Positions 1 to 9,726 are shown, counted from the first letter of the stretch. The stretch: 64,000 bases of DNA from Planctomycetota bacterium (GCA_963204915.1 CAUJHS010000106.1:1-64000), one strand, 5' to 3'. Program-made: numbers and translations. The notes: generated from the letters alone by a model not told the origin.

Positions 1-96
1 TCCAAGAAATGGACGATGCCTATACCGAAGTGGAAAGAAGCCCTCAATCACTTCGCCATCCTGTTCGCCGACCGCATGCCCAAAAACCTCAACTAA
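1..96 (+). CDS. IS256-family (Mutator-type) transposase, C-terminal tail, cut by the window edge
   Basis: An open frame runs from base 1 to a TAA at 94-96 and gives 31 residues. They contain WTMPIPKWKEALNHFAI, followed by a short basic tail. The pattern W-T-M-P-I-x-x-W-x-x-A-x-N-x-F-A-I is the usual C-terminus of IS256-family transposases. The rest of the gene lies left of the window, so I cannot tell whether the element is intact. I could not fix its right inverted repeat in the roughly 200 bp that separate the stop codon from the 5S rRNA gene. Confidence 0.7.
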   Translation, partial: SKKWTMPIPKWKEALNHFAILFADRMPKNLN

Positions 97-299
97 CTCA
101 CCCCAATAACCGACTGACACAAAAATCAAGACAGGCCCCGCCGGGATTCAGATTCGCAGCGCCAACGAAGCTGGGGCGTCGCTGCGCTCCGCGCCCAGCC
201 ACCCGCCGAGCCAGTGGTGGACGACCCGTTGAAGCTGTTCCTGCCCGTGCCGCTATCTTAGGCAGTGGGACCGGCTGTTCCGATCCTACTGGGCCCCTT

Positions 300-408
<109 letters not shown>

Positions 409-424
409 TTATTTAAACCCCAAA

Positions 425-459
425 AACCCCCGCTTGCTCAAACCAAGCGGGGGTTTTTT
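425..459 (+). terminator. Rho-independent terminator of the 5S gene
   Basis: An 11 bp GC-rich stem (acccccgcttg paired with caagcgggggt, about 425-435 and 444-454) is followed directly by a run of six T. It lies 17 bp after the 5S 3' end. Confidence 0.9.
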
Positions 460-630
460 CGTGCGCGGAGCAAGACAATTCTTCCACGAACATCGAGAGT
501 CTTCTTTCCGTTTCAACAGCGGAAACTCGAACACGGCTGGTGCGACGAACGTAAACAAGCGAGAATGCGAGTCTTCGCGGCCGTTGGCCCACTAATCACA
601 CAAAGCTCCCTGCCTTCACGCCTGTGTGTC

Positions 631-1311
631 ATGTTGCTTCTCGAAAACGTCAAGAAATCGTATCGTGAACCTGACGGTACGGCGCTGCCAGTGTTGGATA
701 TTCCTCGGTTCACAGTTGCCGAAGGCGAGCAAATGACGCTTGTGGGAAGGAGTGGTTGCGGAAAAACGACGCTCCTCCACGTGATCGCAGGAATCAGCCG
801 TCCCGATTCAGGTCGTGTTCAGATCGATGGTCGAGATGTAGCTCGGCTTTCCGAAGCGGGCGCCGATCGTCTTCGAGCCACAACCATCGGTTATGTCTTT
901 CAGACCTTTAATCTTTTGCCAGGATTTTCAGCGCTCGAAAACGTCATGCTGGGTATGACCTTCTCCGGTTCCCGCAAAGATGTAGGACGCGCCAAGAATC
1001 TGCTTGATCGAGTGGGGCTGTCACATCGCATTCATCACAAGCCATCGCAACTTTCCGTTGGTGAGCAACAACGCGTGGCGGTAGCTCGGGCCATGGCGAA
1101 TCGCCCTAAGTTGCTCCTGGCCGATGAACCGACCGCCAACGTGGACCCGGCCAACCAGCAAAACATTATCAACTTGATTCGCGGGGCCTGCGAAGACGAA
1201 GGGGTGTCGCTTATTGTGGTTACCCATGCGCAGGAAGTTTCGCAACAGTTCGAGCGCGTCGATCGACTCGAAGACATCAATCTTGTGGCCAAGCAGGTAA
1301 TAAAGTCATGA
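631..1311 (+). CDS. ABC transporter ATP-binding protein (LolD/MacB-type)
   Basis: This is a 226-residue nucleotide-binding subunit of the MacB/LolD class. It should hydrolyse ATP in the cytoplasm to drive the FtsX-type permease encoded next. Visible motifs are Walker A GRSGCGKT (39-46), Q-loop Gln91, Walker B LLLADEP (161-167) and the switch His199. The signature reads LSVGEQ (141-146) instead of the usual LSGGQ. I chose the ATG at 631 because the protein then begins MLLLENVKKSY, the normal N-terminus of the family; an in-frame ATG at 565 would add 22 unlike residues. The stop overlaps the start of the permease gene by 4 bp (ATGA), which indicates translational coupling. The substrate cannot be read from this subunit. 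The neighbouring DUF3299 gene points towards metal-related or envelope export. Confidence 0.85.
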   Translation: MLLLENVKKSYREPDGTALPVLDIPRFTVAEGEQMTLVGRSGCGKTTLLHVIAGISRPDSGRVQIDGRDVARLSEAGADRLRATTIGYVFQTFNLLPGFSALENVMLGMTFSGSRKDVGRAKNLLDRVGLSHRIHHKPSQLSVGEQQRVAVARAMANRPKLLLADEPTANVDPANQQNIINLIRGACEDEGVSLIVVTHAQEVSQQFERVDRLEDINLVAKQVIKS

Positions 1312-2783
1312 GTTATTGGAAAATCGCTTGGCGGAGCATCGAACAACGTGGCCTGGCTTCGGTACTTACGACATTATCGATGGCGCTAGGGGTGATGCTC
1401 GTGGTCGCCGTGCTGCTCTTGTATGGCGTCATCTCCACGCAGTTCCAGAACAACTCCAGTTTGGGCTACAACATGATTGTTGGGCCAAACAAGGGGGGGA
1501 AACTGCAGCTTACGCTCAACACGGTCTATTATCTCAGCGAGCCTGTCGGAATTATTCCGTACGAGTATTTTCTCGAGTTCAGAGACGCGGCCGAGCGCAA
1601 GGAGTTTCTTGCCACTGAAGCGAGAGACGGCAAATTCGCGGCGTACACGGCAGCGGCGATCCCCGTATGTTTGGGAGATTATTTCGGCCGGTTCCGTGTT
1701 GTTGGAACCACGCCGGACATGTTCGATCAACTTGCCTTCGGCCCAGAAGCCGACCGCCAATATGAATTCGCTTCGGGACGTAACTTTCAAACGAAAAGCC
1801 CGGAGAATGGGTTTTTTGAGGCCGTGTTAGGCTCCACCGTCGCCCGAGAAATGGGCATCAAGGTGGGCGACAAAATTTCTCCCAGCCATGGCGTCCCGGG
1901 AGGGCATGTGCACGAACAGCAGTTCGCCGTGGTGGGAGTGTTGGCGCCCACGGGAACTCCAAACGATCGCGCGGCGTTCGTCAACATCGAGGGCTTTTAC
2001 TTGATGGACGAACACGCGACGCCGCTGGAAGATTATGAGATGGGTCAACAAGAGGGTAGCGAGCGCTCGGCGCAGTCCGAACCTTCGGGATCGGACGAGG
2101 ATGCAGAAACTTCGGACGAATCAACAGAAACTTCGCTGGCAGCGTCCAATGGAGCATCGACTATCAGACAGCGATTGCCGTTGAATGAACGTGCAATATC
2201 GGGGATTTTGGTTCGAACGGTGAACCCATTGGTCACCGCGGGTCTGGTTCAGCAGATTGACCGTGGACGAACCGCTCAAGCCGTTTTGCCGGTACGCGAG
2301 ATTTTCAACTTGTTCGAAAACATTGTCGGGCCGGTACAAGCCGTGTTGCTGCTGCTGACCGTGATGATTTGCATTGTGTCGGGACTCTCGATTTTGGTCA
2401 GTATCTACAATTCGATGAGTGAACGACGTCATGAAATTGCCGTAATGCGAGCATTGGGCGCCAGTCGCACCGCAGTGATGATCATCGTGTTGCTTGAAGC
2501 GATTCTTTTGTCATTAGGGGGCGCTGCAATTGGTTTCGTTGCTGGCCACGGTCTGATTGCGGCAGCCAGCGGAGTGATCGAAGAACGAACCGGAGTGCAA
2601 ATTGGGTTTTTCGATGTGGCCCCCCCGGTTGAGGATATGGAGTTGTGGGCAGGTGGACCCACGCTATCGATACCGATTTCGACGGAGTTATGGGTTATTC
2701 CTGCACTAATACTACTGGCGATTGTAGTTGGGTTTTGGCCCGCGATTGAAGCCTATCGAACCGACGTATCCCGGTCACTTTGA
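1308..2783 (+). CDS. ABC transporter permease, FtsX/MacB-type
   Basis: This 491-residue protein has the MacB/FtsX topology. One membrane segment lies near the N-terminus (about 20-42), followed by a large extracytoplasmic domain (about 45-340). Three more membrane segments lie near 345-368, 390-415 and 462-482. The C-terminal part contains the FtsX core, including the motif around EIAVMRALGAS. An acidic Ser/Glu-rich insert (about 243-285) interrupts the external domain and is not standard. The short HVH motif near residues 200-202 is a possible metal ligand, but this is speculative. The gene overlaps the ATPase gene by 4 bp, so the two should form one transporter. MacB-type complexes usually act mechanically on periplasmic or lipoprotein substrates rather than moving a solute through a pore. 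Confidence 0.82.
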   Translation: MSYWKIAWRSIEQRGLASVLTTLSMALGVMLVVAVLLLYGVISTQFQNNSSLGYNMIVGPNKGGKLQLTLNTVYYLSEPVGIIPYEYFLEFRDAAERKEFLATEARDGKFAAYTAAAIPVCLGDYFGRFRVVGTTPDMFDQLAFGPEADRQYEFASGRNFQTKSPENGFFEAVLGSTVAREMGIKVGDKISPSHGVPGGHVHEQQFAVVGVLAPTGTPNDRAAFVNIEGFYLMDEHATPLEDYEMGQQEGSERSAQSEPSGSDEDAETSDESTETSLAASNGASTIRQRLPLNERAISGILVRTVNPLVTAGLVQQIDRGRTAQAVLPVREIFNLFENIVGPVQAVLLLLTVMICIVSGLSILVSIYNSMSERRHEIAVMRALGASRTAVMIIVLLEAILLSLGGAAIGFVAGHGLIAAASGVIEERTGVQIGFFDVAPPVEDMELWAGGPTLSIPISTELWVIPALILLAIVVGFWPAIEAYRTDVSRSL

Positions 2784-2985
2784 CAATCAATATACGCCGT
2801 ACGCTGCCGGCGCCGCGTATTCGGACGAAAGCAAGATCGGAGAGCTCGACGTTCGTTGGCGCCGAAAAAATTTTGCCACGATGGATGCCTTGAACGCTGT
2901 TTTCCGGCAATAATAGAGATAGCGCTTGGACCCTTCCCTGGGGCTGTTCGCCCGCCTAGACCCCAGCAATTTAAGGATGTGTATT

Positions 2986-4383
2986 ATGTCCCGCAAACTC
3001 ACGGCGATTCTATCAATGGCAGTCCTCGCGGCGTTGTGGACATCGCCTGTGGGCGCGTGCCCGTTTTGTTCTGCCGTGTCGCAAACGTTTAGTGAAGAAA
3101 TGGCTTCGATGGATGTGGTGGCGATCGCCCACCTTCGCGAGGCCCCCCCGCCCATTAAGCATGGAGCGGAGAACAGTGATCCTTCGGCGCCGCTGGCCAC
3201 GACCAAATTTGAGATCGTCAAGGTGCTCAAGGGAGCGGATATCCTCGCTGGCCAGAAATTAATTGAAACGGTCTACTTTGGCGAAGGCGCCAAGGGGGAA
3301 ACATTCCTGGTCATGGGTGTGGATCCGCCGAAATTGATGTGGTCATCTCCATTGAAACTGACTCCCGCTGCGGAAACGTATATACCGCAACTGTTTACGT
3401 TGCCCAAAGAAGGCGCCGACCGCTTGGCGTTCTTTCAAGAACATCTCGAGTCGAACGACGAGATGTTAGCACGCGATTCCTATGATGAATTCGCCAAGGC
3501 GCCATATAGTGATGTGCAAGCGCTAAAAGACCGCATGAAACACGATCAACTGATCGCCTGGGTGCAGGATCCAGACATCCCCGCCAGCCGCAAACGGCTG
3601 TACTTCACCATGTTGGGGGTTTGCGGATCCAAGGCTGACTTACCATTGCTCGAGCAAATGCTGCGGTCCGAGGATCGTCAAGTGAAGGCCGGGCTCGATG
3701 CGATGATTGCCTGCTACGTAACGTTGGGAGGCGCCGAAGCGTTGCCGCTCATTGAAGAACTCTACCTTGGCAATAAGGATGCCGAGTACGCCGACACCTA
3801 TGCAGCGATTATGGCGATTCGCTTTCACGGCACGGAAACCGATGTGGTGCCGCAGAAGCGTCTCGTGAAGTCGTTGCGTTTAATGCTCGACCGCGCTCAA
3901 CTGGCCGATTTGGTGATTCCCGACCTGGCTCGCTGGGAAGACTGGGAATCGATGCCAAAGCTTGTTGAGTTGTTTAAAATCGCTGACGAAAAGTCGAGTT
4001 GGGTCCGCGTGCCCGTGATCAACTATCTGCGCGCCTGCCCACTTCCGGAAGCGAAGCAATACATGGCGGAACTCGAAAAAATTGATCCTGCCGCGGTACG
4101 CCGCGCCAACACGTTCTTCCCATTCCTTCCCTCGTCCGGAGGCGACGCGAAAACTCCGGAAGCGGAGAAGAAGACTTCCGCGGTCGAACCGGACAATGGC
4201 TTGATTTTTCCAACCAACTACGTCGACAAACTAGCGTTGACGGGGCCCTCGTCGGAAGAAAAACCATCGGAAGCAAAGCCATCGGAAGAAAAACCGACCT
4301 TTCCGAACCTTGCTTACCGCATCGCCGTAACATTGATTGCGGCCGTTGGTCTGACCCTTGTCGTTTGGTCCGCTCGGCGTTAA
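2986..4383 (+). CDS. Exported CPFC-motif protein with HEAT-like segment and C-terminal anchor
   Basis: The product is a 465-residue exported protein of unknown function. It starts with a hydrophobic signal sequence, immediately followed by the motif CPFC (25-28) at the probable cleavage site. The Cys could be a lipid anchor or half of a CXXC metal or redox site. The middle part (about 190-330) is helical and resembles HEAT-type repeats. A proline/glutamate/lysine-rich linker with PSEEKPSEAKPS-like repeats follows, and the protein ends in one membrane helix (about 445-462) and two arginines. I chose ATG 2986 because AAGG lies 9 bp upstream and the signal peptide begins there. The gene is co-directional with the ABC genes upstream and the DUF3299 gene downstream. 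I recognise the type from other planctomycetes but know no function. Confidence 0.7.
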   Translation: MSRKLTAILSMAVLAALWTSPVGACPFCSAVSQTFSEEMASMDVVAIAHLREAPPPIKHGAENSDPSAPLATTKFEIVKVLKGADILAGQKLIETVYFGEGAKGETFLVMGVDPPKLMWSSPLKLTPAAETYIPQLFTLPKEGADRLAFFQEHLESNDEMLARDSYDEFAKAPYSDVQALKDRMKHDQLIAWVQDPDIPASRKRLYFTMLGVCGSKADLPLLEQMLRSEDRQVKAGLDAMIACYVTLGGAEALPLIEELYLGNKDAEYADTYAAIMAIRFHGTETDVVPQKRLVKSLRLMLDRAQLADLVIPDLARWEDWESMPKLVELFKIADEKSSWVRVPVINYLRACPLPEAKQYMAELEKIDPAAVRRANTFFPFLPSSGGDAKTPEAEKKTSAVEPDNGLIFPTNYVDKLALTGPSSEEKPSEAKPSEEKPTFPNLAYRIAVTLIAAVGLTLVVWSARR

Positions 4384-4517
4384 TCGCCTCAGGCAGACCT
4401 ATAGTGGGCTGCGCGAAGTTGCGAACGTTCATTTCGTTCAATCGGCTCGCTTCGCAAGTCGGCTTGGTTTATGGTTGAGATAGTCTCGGGACTAAGTCTC
4501 CTCATTGCGTTGAAATA

Positions 4518-5216
4518 GTGGCTATGAGCATGACGGAAGTGGAACCTGTGTACGGCGAAACGCCCGAACGGGATGATCTTCACGACCCGGCCCTGTACCG
4601 CGCTTTGAGTCGGCCGGCGGTCGCGTCGCTCGTATTGGGCGTTCTATCGTTGGCGGCCCTGCTATTTCCCACACTGTTGATATTACCTGCGGCCGGGGTG
4701 TTATTGGCGGGAATCGCGATCCGCAGTATCAAGCGATATCCAGACGAATGGAGTGGCTTGACCATTGCCCGGCTGGGGTATGCATTGTGCGGTTTGATGC
4801 TTGTCGGCGGCATTGCGCTGCATGCCACGGTTTATGCGATGGAAGTGCCGGAGGGATTCCAGCGCATCAGTTTCTATGACCTGCAGCCCGACGACGATCA
4901 GCCGGACATGCCGATACCGTCTGAGGCGGTCAACCTGGATGGCCAGAAGGTTTTCATTAAGGGGTACGTGTATCCTGATGGTCAACAAAGCAACATTAAG
5001 CGATTTGTGCTCGTGCCAGACCGCGGCACCTGTTGTTTTGGCGGTCAGCCGAAGTTAACGGACATGATCGAGGTCACGCTACGAGACCCCCATCGCATTC
5101 GGTATTCGTACCAATTGCGAAAATTGGCCGGAACGTTGCGTGTCGATACTCGGCTCAAGCCTGTCAGTGGTTTGGGCGGCGTGTATTACCAGCTCGACGC
5201 CGAATACGTCCAGTAG
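4518..5216 (+). CDS. DUF3299-type membrane protein
   Basis: This 232-residue protein has an N-terminal membrane part (hydrophobic segments about 35-68 and 85-108; a DUF4190-like hairpin) and a soluble C-terminal domain. The soluble domain shows the DUF3299 signature: D-G-Q-x-V-x-I-x-G-Y at 141-150, then LVPDRGTCCFGG with adjacent Cys172 and Cys173. From memory, DUF3299 proteins sit beside MacB-type ABC genes in some proteobacterial zinc-responsive clusters, so a role with the ABC pair upstream is plausible but unproven. Translation is given from GTG 4518; ATG codons at 4524 and 4530 are equally possible because no strong ribosome site is visible. Confidence 0.72.
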   Translation: MAMSMTEVEPVYGETPERDDLHDPALYRALSRPAVASLVLGVLSLAALLFPTLLILPAAGVLLAGIAIRSIKRYPDEWSGLTIARLGYALCGLMLVGGIALHATVYAMEVPEGFQRISFYDLQPDDDQPDMPIPSEAVNLDGQKVFIKGYVYPDGQQSNIKRFVLVPDRGTCCFGGQPKLTDMIEVTLRDPHRIRYSYQLRKLAGTLRVDTRLKPVSGLGGVYYQLDAEYVQ

Positions 5217-5286
5217 GGCCGCACGCGGCCGCTGCGAGTCGTACGGAGCGAAGACGATTCTGCGTCCGGACCGAGAACGAGCCGCG

Positions 5287-6288
5287 ATGAAACTCTTGCT
5301 TTATCCGGCGGTGGATTCTGACCGCTTGGAGAAAATCGTCGCGGCAGCCGGTTCGATGACGGTCGTCTCGGCGCCCAGTGAAGCTGCGGCGCTGGCTGAA
5401 ATTTCGGACACAAACGCCTTCTTTGGAAAGCTAACCCCAGAGCTACTCGCGGCGAGCGAGCGTCTTCGCTGGGTCCAATCGCCTACGGCGAGTTTGGAGC
5501 ATTATCTGTTTCCCGCCCTCATTGAACATCCCTTGACGTTGACGAACATGCGGGGGTTGTTCTCCGATGTCATCGCCGATCAGGTCTTTGGCTACTTGCT
5601 CTGCTTTGCTCGGAATCTGCACCTCTATCTTCGCAACCAATTGGAGGCGCATTGGGCGCCAGTAGGCGGCGAGCAAGCGCGCAGCTCCTCACTTACTGGT
5701 CCATGCAACGTGACCTCCATCGACTTGGCGCACCGGCAACTCTCAGGCTCGACACTGGGAGTTATTGGACTTGGTTCAATTGGTAAGGAGATCGCCCATC
5801 GCGCCGCGGCTTTCGGTATGCGCGTTGTCGCCGTCGATCCGAATCAGGTTGAACCTTCGCCGCACGTCGAGCAAATTTGGCCTCCAAACCAGCTCGATCA
5901 GTTGCTGGCGTCCAGCGATTGGGTCGTTATTGCCGCCCCGCATACGCCGCACACAGAAAAGATGTTTCGCCGGCCACAGTTCCAGTCCATGCGACGTACT
6001 GCGTACCTGGTGAACATTGGCCGAGGCGCGATCGTCGATTTGGATGACCTCGTGGCGTCGCTTTTGGCCAAGGAAATCGCAGGTGCGGCGCTGGACGTTT
6101 TCGAACAGGAACCGTTACCTGCGTCACACGCGCTTTGGCGTCTGCCGAACGTGTTGATCACACCCCATGTTGCAGGGTATGCGCCATGTATTGCGGAACG
6201 GCATTTGAATGTGCTGCTCGACAACATTCGTCGATTTATCGCCGGGCAGCCGCTGCATAACGTGGTTGACAAACGCCAGTGGTGCTAA
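5287..6288 (+). CDS. D-2-hydroxyacid dehydrogenase family protein
   Basis: The 333-residue protein belongs to the NAD(P)-dependent D-isomer 2-hydroxyacid dehydrogenases, which interconvert 2-hydroxy and 2-oxo acids. The Rossmann motif is GLGSIG, in the sequence LGVIGLGSIGKEIAH. The catalytic triad is recognisable: Arg in NIGRGAIVD, Glu in FEQEPLP and His in ITPHVAGY. Length and order are normal for the family. The substrate cannot be deduced; members include phosphoglycerate, glyoxylate and lactate dehydrogenases, and the lack of a C-terminal ACT domain argues against a long SerA. I chose ATG 5287 because the protein then starts directly with the substrate-domain strand MKLLLYP. It follows the DUF3299 gene by 70 bp, but a functional link is not obvious. 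Confidence 0.85.
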   Translation: MKLLLYPAVDSDRLEKIVAAAGSMTVVSAPSEAAALAEISDTNAFFGKLTPELLAASERLRWVQSPTASLEHYLFPALIEHPLTLTNMRGLFSDVIADQVFGYLLCFARNLHLYLRNQLEAHWAPVGGEQARSSSLTGPCNVTSIDLAHRQLSGSTLGVIGLGSIGKEIAHRAAAFGMRVVAVDPNQVEPSPHVEQIWPPNQLDQLLASSDWVVIAAPHTPHTEKMFRRPQFQSMRRTAYLVNIGRGAIVDLDDLVASLLAKEIAGAALDVFEQEPLPASHALWRLPNVLITPHVAGYAPCIAERHLNVLLDNIRRFIAGQPLHNVVDKRQWC

Positions 6289-6305
6289 TGGGCGCGGAAA
6301 GCGCG

Positions 6306-8201
6306 TCACGGGGTCCCTTGTTCTGCGGCTTTCGCCAGCGAAAAGACGGTTTCACCCGACTTAGGCTTAAGGGGTGAGTCAACGGTAGCGATTTTCCATT
6401 CGCCTGTTTCGGTACGCAAAAACATCAACAGCGCCGACTCTCCATAAGTTTGGCGAAAGTGGTCAAGGGTAAATTCCTTGGTGATCTTCGTTTTCTTCAA
6501 CCGGTGCCCCGCAGCAAATCGCGCGGTGAGTTCATCGTGGAACGCCCCTTCGCGAAACAGCAGGCGCCCTCGCAAGTGTTCCGACACCGTCTCTCGCAGG
6601 CTGCGCGTGTTCGTTCGCACCGGCTGAAGTTGAAATACGTTGGCGCGTCCAAAGGTATGCGCCGACTCGATACAGGCGAGCGAATTCACTTCGTCGTTGG
6701 AGGTCAGCGCCAGTAACCGACCCACGCCGTTCAAGTTTAATTCGTCAAATACGGAATCAGAAAGAATGCTTCCCGGGTGGGCGGTGAGGCCCTTCATGCG
6801 CGCTTCCGCAACATTGCGAAAATCGGTGTCAACCAACACGATGGGTAAGCCTTCCTCGTGCAAGACGCTCGCCATTTCACGCACCCAAGGGCCTGCGCCC
6901 ACAAGCAGTAAACCCTGGGGACGATCGACCGCCAAGCTAAGCCAGCGAGCCAGTGGACCGGCGGTCAAGCCATAAATGGCCACCGTTCCCACGATCAATA
7001 AGAATGCTAATGGCGCCATTTGTTGGGCCTGCTCCGCCAGCGTGGCTAGCAACGGCGACTCGGAATGCGCTTCGGCAAGATGAATCACCTCGAGCGAGAA
7101 CACCGACGTGACGGCCGCGGCCACCACGCCCCGCGGAGCAACAAACGCCGCGAATAGTCGCTCTCGCCAGTTCAAGTCGGTTCCGATCATCGAAAGGAAC
7201 ACCGAAGCTGGGCGAATCACGAAGATCATGACTGCGAGGAACGCGACGCCTCGCCAACCAAACCCCGTGAGGTCGCGCGGTGCTAAGCGTGAGGCGAGCA
7301 CGATAAACAAACAAGCGATCAATAGCATCACCAAGTGCTCCTTGAACTCGATGACGTGCCGGATTGGCGCTTTCTTCTGATTGGCCAGGTAAATGCCCAG
7401 GAGCGTGACGGTGACCAGACCGGACTCAGCCTGATAAATGTTCGACGCAGCGAACAGCCCGAGTGTCACCGCTAAAAACATGACGCCTTGCAAATGGTCG
7501 GGCAACCAGTATCGACGCAACACCTCGGCCAGCAAGTAGCCTCCCCCTAGCCCCAAGAATATCCCAGCGCCCAACGTCCGCGCTAGCGATGCCGCAAGTA
7601 CGCCGGCCGTTGCTTGCATTCCGGATTCGGAAATCACTTGAAAAACGAGCACGGCCAGCACTGCGCCAATGGGATCTACGACAATACCTTCCCATTTCAG
7701 AGTCGAACCCACTCGGCGTGACGGCTGAATGTGTCGCAGTAACGGGATAACGACGGTCGGCCCAGTGACCACCATAATGGCGCCAAATAATGCGGCGATG
7801 CGCGCATCGAAATTGAACAACACCTGCACGAGCGCCCACGTCATCACCCAGGTAACGAGTGCGCCAATGGTGCAAAGCTGCACGACGGCGCGACCTGCTT
7901 CGCGCAGTTCGCTTAGTCGCAAAGAAAGCCCGCCGGCAAAAAGAATAACCGCAACCGACAACGAAACGATGGGAAAGAGCACCTTGGGCGCAAAGCTGGC
8001 GTCAGAATTTGCGAGCCGAGCCAAGAACGCATCGGGGTCGACGAAACGTCCAAGGATGATGCCAAAGAGCAGCAGCAACAGAATCGAGGGCAATCGTAAT
8101 CGCCAGGCTAACCAGTGTGCGATGGCGCCCAGCACGGGCACCCCCGCCAAATAAATGAAAAACAACTTGGTGTCGTCCACAAAATCTCCTTGCCAATCCA
8201 A
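6306..8201 (-). CDS. Cation:proton antiporter (CPA1, NhaP/KefC-like) with TrkA-N-like domain
   Basis: This 631-residue protein has about 12-13 hydrophobic segments in its first 400 residues, typical of Na+/H+ or K+/H+ exchangers. A cytoplasmic Rossmann domain (about 415-520) with GAGPWVREMASVL resembles TrkA-N/RCK domains that sense nucleotides. The last 100 residues contain a further small soluble region. It should sit in the cytoplasmic membrane and exchange Na+ or K+ for protons, with activity gated by the C-terminal domain. The gene ends 17 bp from the convergent dehydrogenase stop, leaving almost no spacer between the two. Ion specificity cannot be read by eye. Confidence 0.85.
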   Translation of the reverse strand: MDWQGDFVDDTKLFFIYLAGVPVLGAIAHWLAWRLRLPSILLLLLFGIILGRFVDPDAFLARLANSDASFAPKVLFPIVSLSVAVILFAGGLSLRLSELREAGRAVVQLCTIGALVTWVMTWALVQVLFNFDARIAALFGAIMVVTGPTVVIPLLRHIQPSRRVGSTLKWEGIVVDPIGAVLAVLVFQVISESGMQATAGVLAASLARTLGAGIFLGLGGGYLLAEVLRRYWLPDHLQGVMFLAVTLGLFAASNIYQAESGLVTVTLLGIYLANQKKAPIRHVIEFKEHLVMLLIACLFIVLASRLAPRDLTGFGWRGVAFLAVMIFVIRPASVFLSMIGTDLNWRERLFAAFVAPRGVVAAAVTSVFSLEVIHLAEAHSESPLLATLAEQAQQMAPLAFLLIVGTVAIYGLTAGPLARWLSLAVDRPQGLLLVGAGPWVREMASVLHEEGLPIVLVDTDFRNVAEARMKGLTAHPGSILSDSVFDELNLNGVGRLLALTSNDEVNSLACIESAHTFGRANVFQLQPVRTNTRSLRETVSEHLRGRLLFREGAFHDELTARFAAGHRLKKTKITKEFTLDHFRQTYGESALLMFLRTETGEWKIATVDSPLKPKSGETVFSLAKAAEQGTP

Positions 8202-8308
8202 GCCGGTAGAGCGACCGCCGCGTTGCGCCAGCGTGGCATGAAAATGTCAACGTTCCATCTGGAGTCCTTAGCGCCCACTCTGGCGCGTGGGCTGAGCTTG
8301 GACGATCG

Positions 8309-9544
8309 TTATTCCCATGTCCAGAGGGAAAGTGAGTTAGCGTCCTTGATGAGCACGCCTTTTGATGTAAAGACAGGGTGGGCCCACGTAGGAGTCTCGG
8401 AAACTTGGAATGTGGCAAGTGTTTGAGGTGCGTCGCCGCGGTCTTTGAAAATTGTGAGTCGACCGGTTGTCGTCAACACGGAAAGTCCGTCACTCAGCGC
8501 GAGCAGGGCAGCATTGTCGCCTTGGCGTCCTTCGCCAGTCCAGAGCGTTTTTCCCATTGTCGCATCGACGCAAAATAGTTGTCCTTTACGGAAGTGCGAC
8601 AAACCATAAAGCCGGTCTCCCAAGACGACAGGCGAACTCATGTACAAGGAAACATCATCGTTATGCCAGACCTCTTCCGGCGTCCAAGTCGCGCCGCGTT
8701 TGGCGATGCGATAGGCGGTAAGGCCCTGGTTGTATCCGGAGAAGACCAGTAGCCCGTTCACGTCGATGGGGGTAACCGAGTTCTGGTCATAATCGGTAGT
8801 GAAGGGGATTTTCCAAAGCAGTTCTCCTTGCAGAGACATTCCGACACAGAAATTTTGCGTTTGCGTGACAAGTTGGGTTTGATCGCCGATTCGCGCCAAG
8901 ATGGGCGAGGCATACGCTGGGCCGTCCTCCTCCCACGACCAAATCGGCTTGCCGTCTGCGAGGTTAAACGCCCGCAGAGCGCCGCGATCGTGCCCGCCAA
9001 CGTGAGCGATCGCATATTCCTCATTGACGATCAAGGGCGACATCGCCGTGCCGAACAACGGTGACGTTGCTTTGAATTCTCGGTCGAATTGACGCCGCCA
9101 CACGACTTGACCGTCGAAATTCCAGGCGGTCAGAACGCCCCCAATGCCGAAGGTGACGATACGTTCCTTGGCGATCGCCGGAGTCGCCTTCGGACCTTTG
9201 CCGTGCGAGATCGCCGCGGCGTTCATCTCATAGGGAGCCGCGTATTGCCGGCGCCATTGAAGTTTTCCCTTCAAGTTGATGGACGATAAGGTCTCTTGAT
9301 TGTTGAGTCGGCTGAACTGATAAGCCAAGTCGCCCTGCACAACCGGCGATGAATGACCCTCGCCAACTTCCACGGACCACGCGCGCCGTAACATTTCCGG
9401 CCAATTCTTGGGCAATGCAATATCTTCGACCTTCGCGCTTCGGTCGGAGCCTCGCCAGGCCGGCCAATCGGCGTCGGCGGTCTGCATGCTGAACGTGGCG
9501 GATAACACAACCACGACGATACTTTTGAACGACCCACGAATCAT
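8309..9544 (-). CDS. Secreted PQQ-like beta-propeller repeat protein
   Basis: The 411-residue product begins with a hydrophobic export signal and then W-P-A-W-R-G, the entry motif of many planctomycete PQQ-repeat proteins. Several repeats with the pattern A-x-x-x-x-G-x-x-x-W follow. Examples are VLTAWNFDGQVVW, LRAFNLADGKPIW and LFCVDATMGKTLW, which are blades of an eight-bladed propeller of the quinoprotein dehydrogenase fold. No catalytic dehydrogenase residues are evident, so I read it as a periplasmic binding or scaffold protein. I preferred ATG 9544 to upstream starts (9583, 9697) because it places the signal peptide at the N-terminus. The gene is divergent from the alpha/beta hydrolase at 9727. 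Confidence 0.75.
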   Translation of the reverse strand: MIRGSFKSIVVVVLSATFSMQTADADWPAWRGSDRSAKVEDIALPKNWPEMLRRAWSVEVGEGHSSPVVQGDLAYQFSRLNNQETLSSINLKGKLQWRRQYAAPYEMNAAAISHGKGPKATPAIAKERIVTFGIGGVLTAWNFDGQVVWRRQFDREFKATSPLFGTAMSPLIVNEEYAIAHVGGHDRGALRAFNLADGKPIWSWEEDGPAYASPILARIGDQTQLVTQTQNFCVGMSLQGELLWKIPFTTDYDQNSVTPIDVNGLLVFSGYNQGLTAYRIAKRGATWTPEEVWHNDDVSLYMSSPVVLGDRLYGLSHFRKGQLFCVDATMGKTLWTGEGRQGDNAALLALSDGLSVLTTTGRLTIFKDRGDAPQTLATFQVSETPTWAHPVFTSKGVLIKDANSLSLWTWE

Positions 9545-9726
9545 GACCGCAGGATCCCACCAGGCGACGTTTACATGAACCATCTCGCCGCGCCAAATTT
9601 GGCGCGCACGTTGTGGGTGTATTGTTGCGTCGTTGACGGCGGCTTGGCAACATAGACACGTCGCCAACGCGTTGAATTGGTTCGCCGTTGACCCCACATG
9701 CGCCGACTTCCTAAGAGGACGCCAAC

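Noticed and set aside
631-5216. Phage defence island at the left end
   Set aside because: Genes here are transport and envelope types, with no helicase, methylase or toxin signature.
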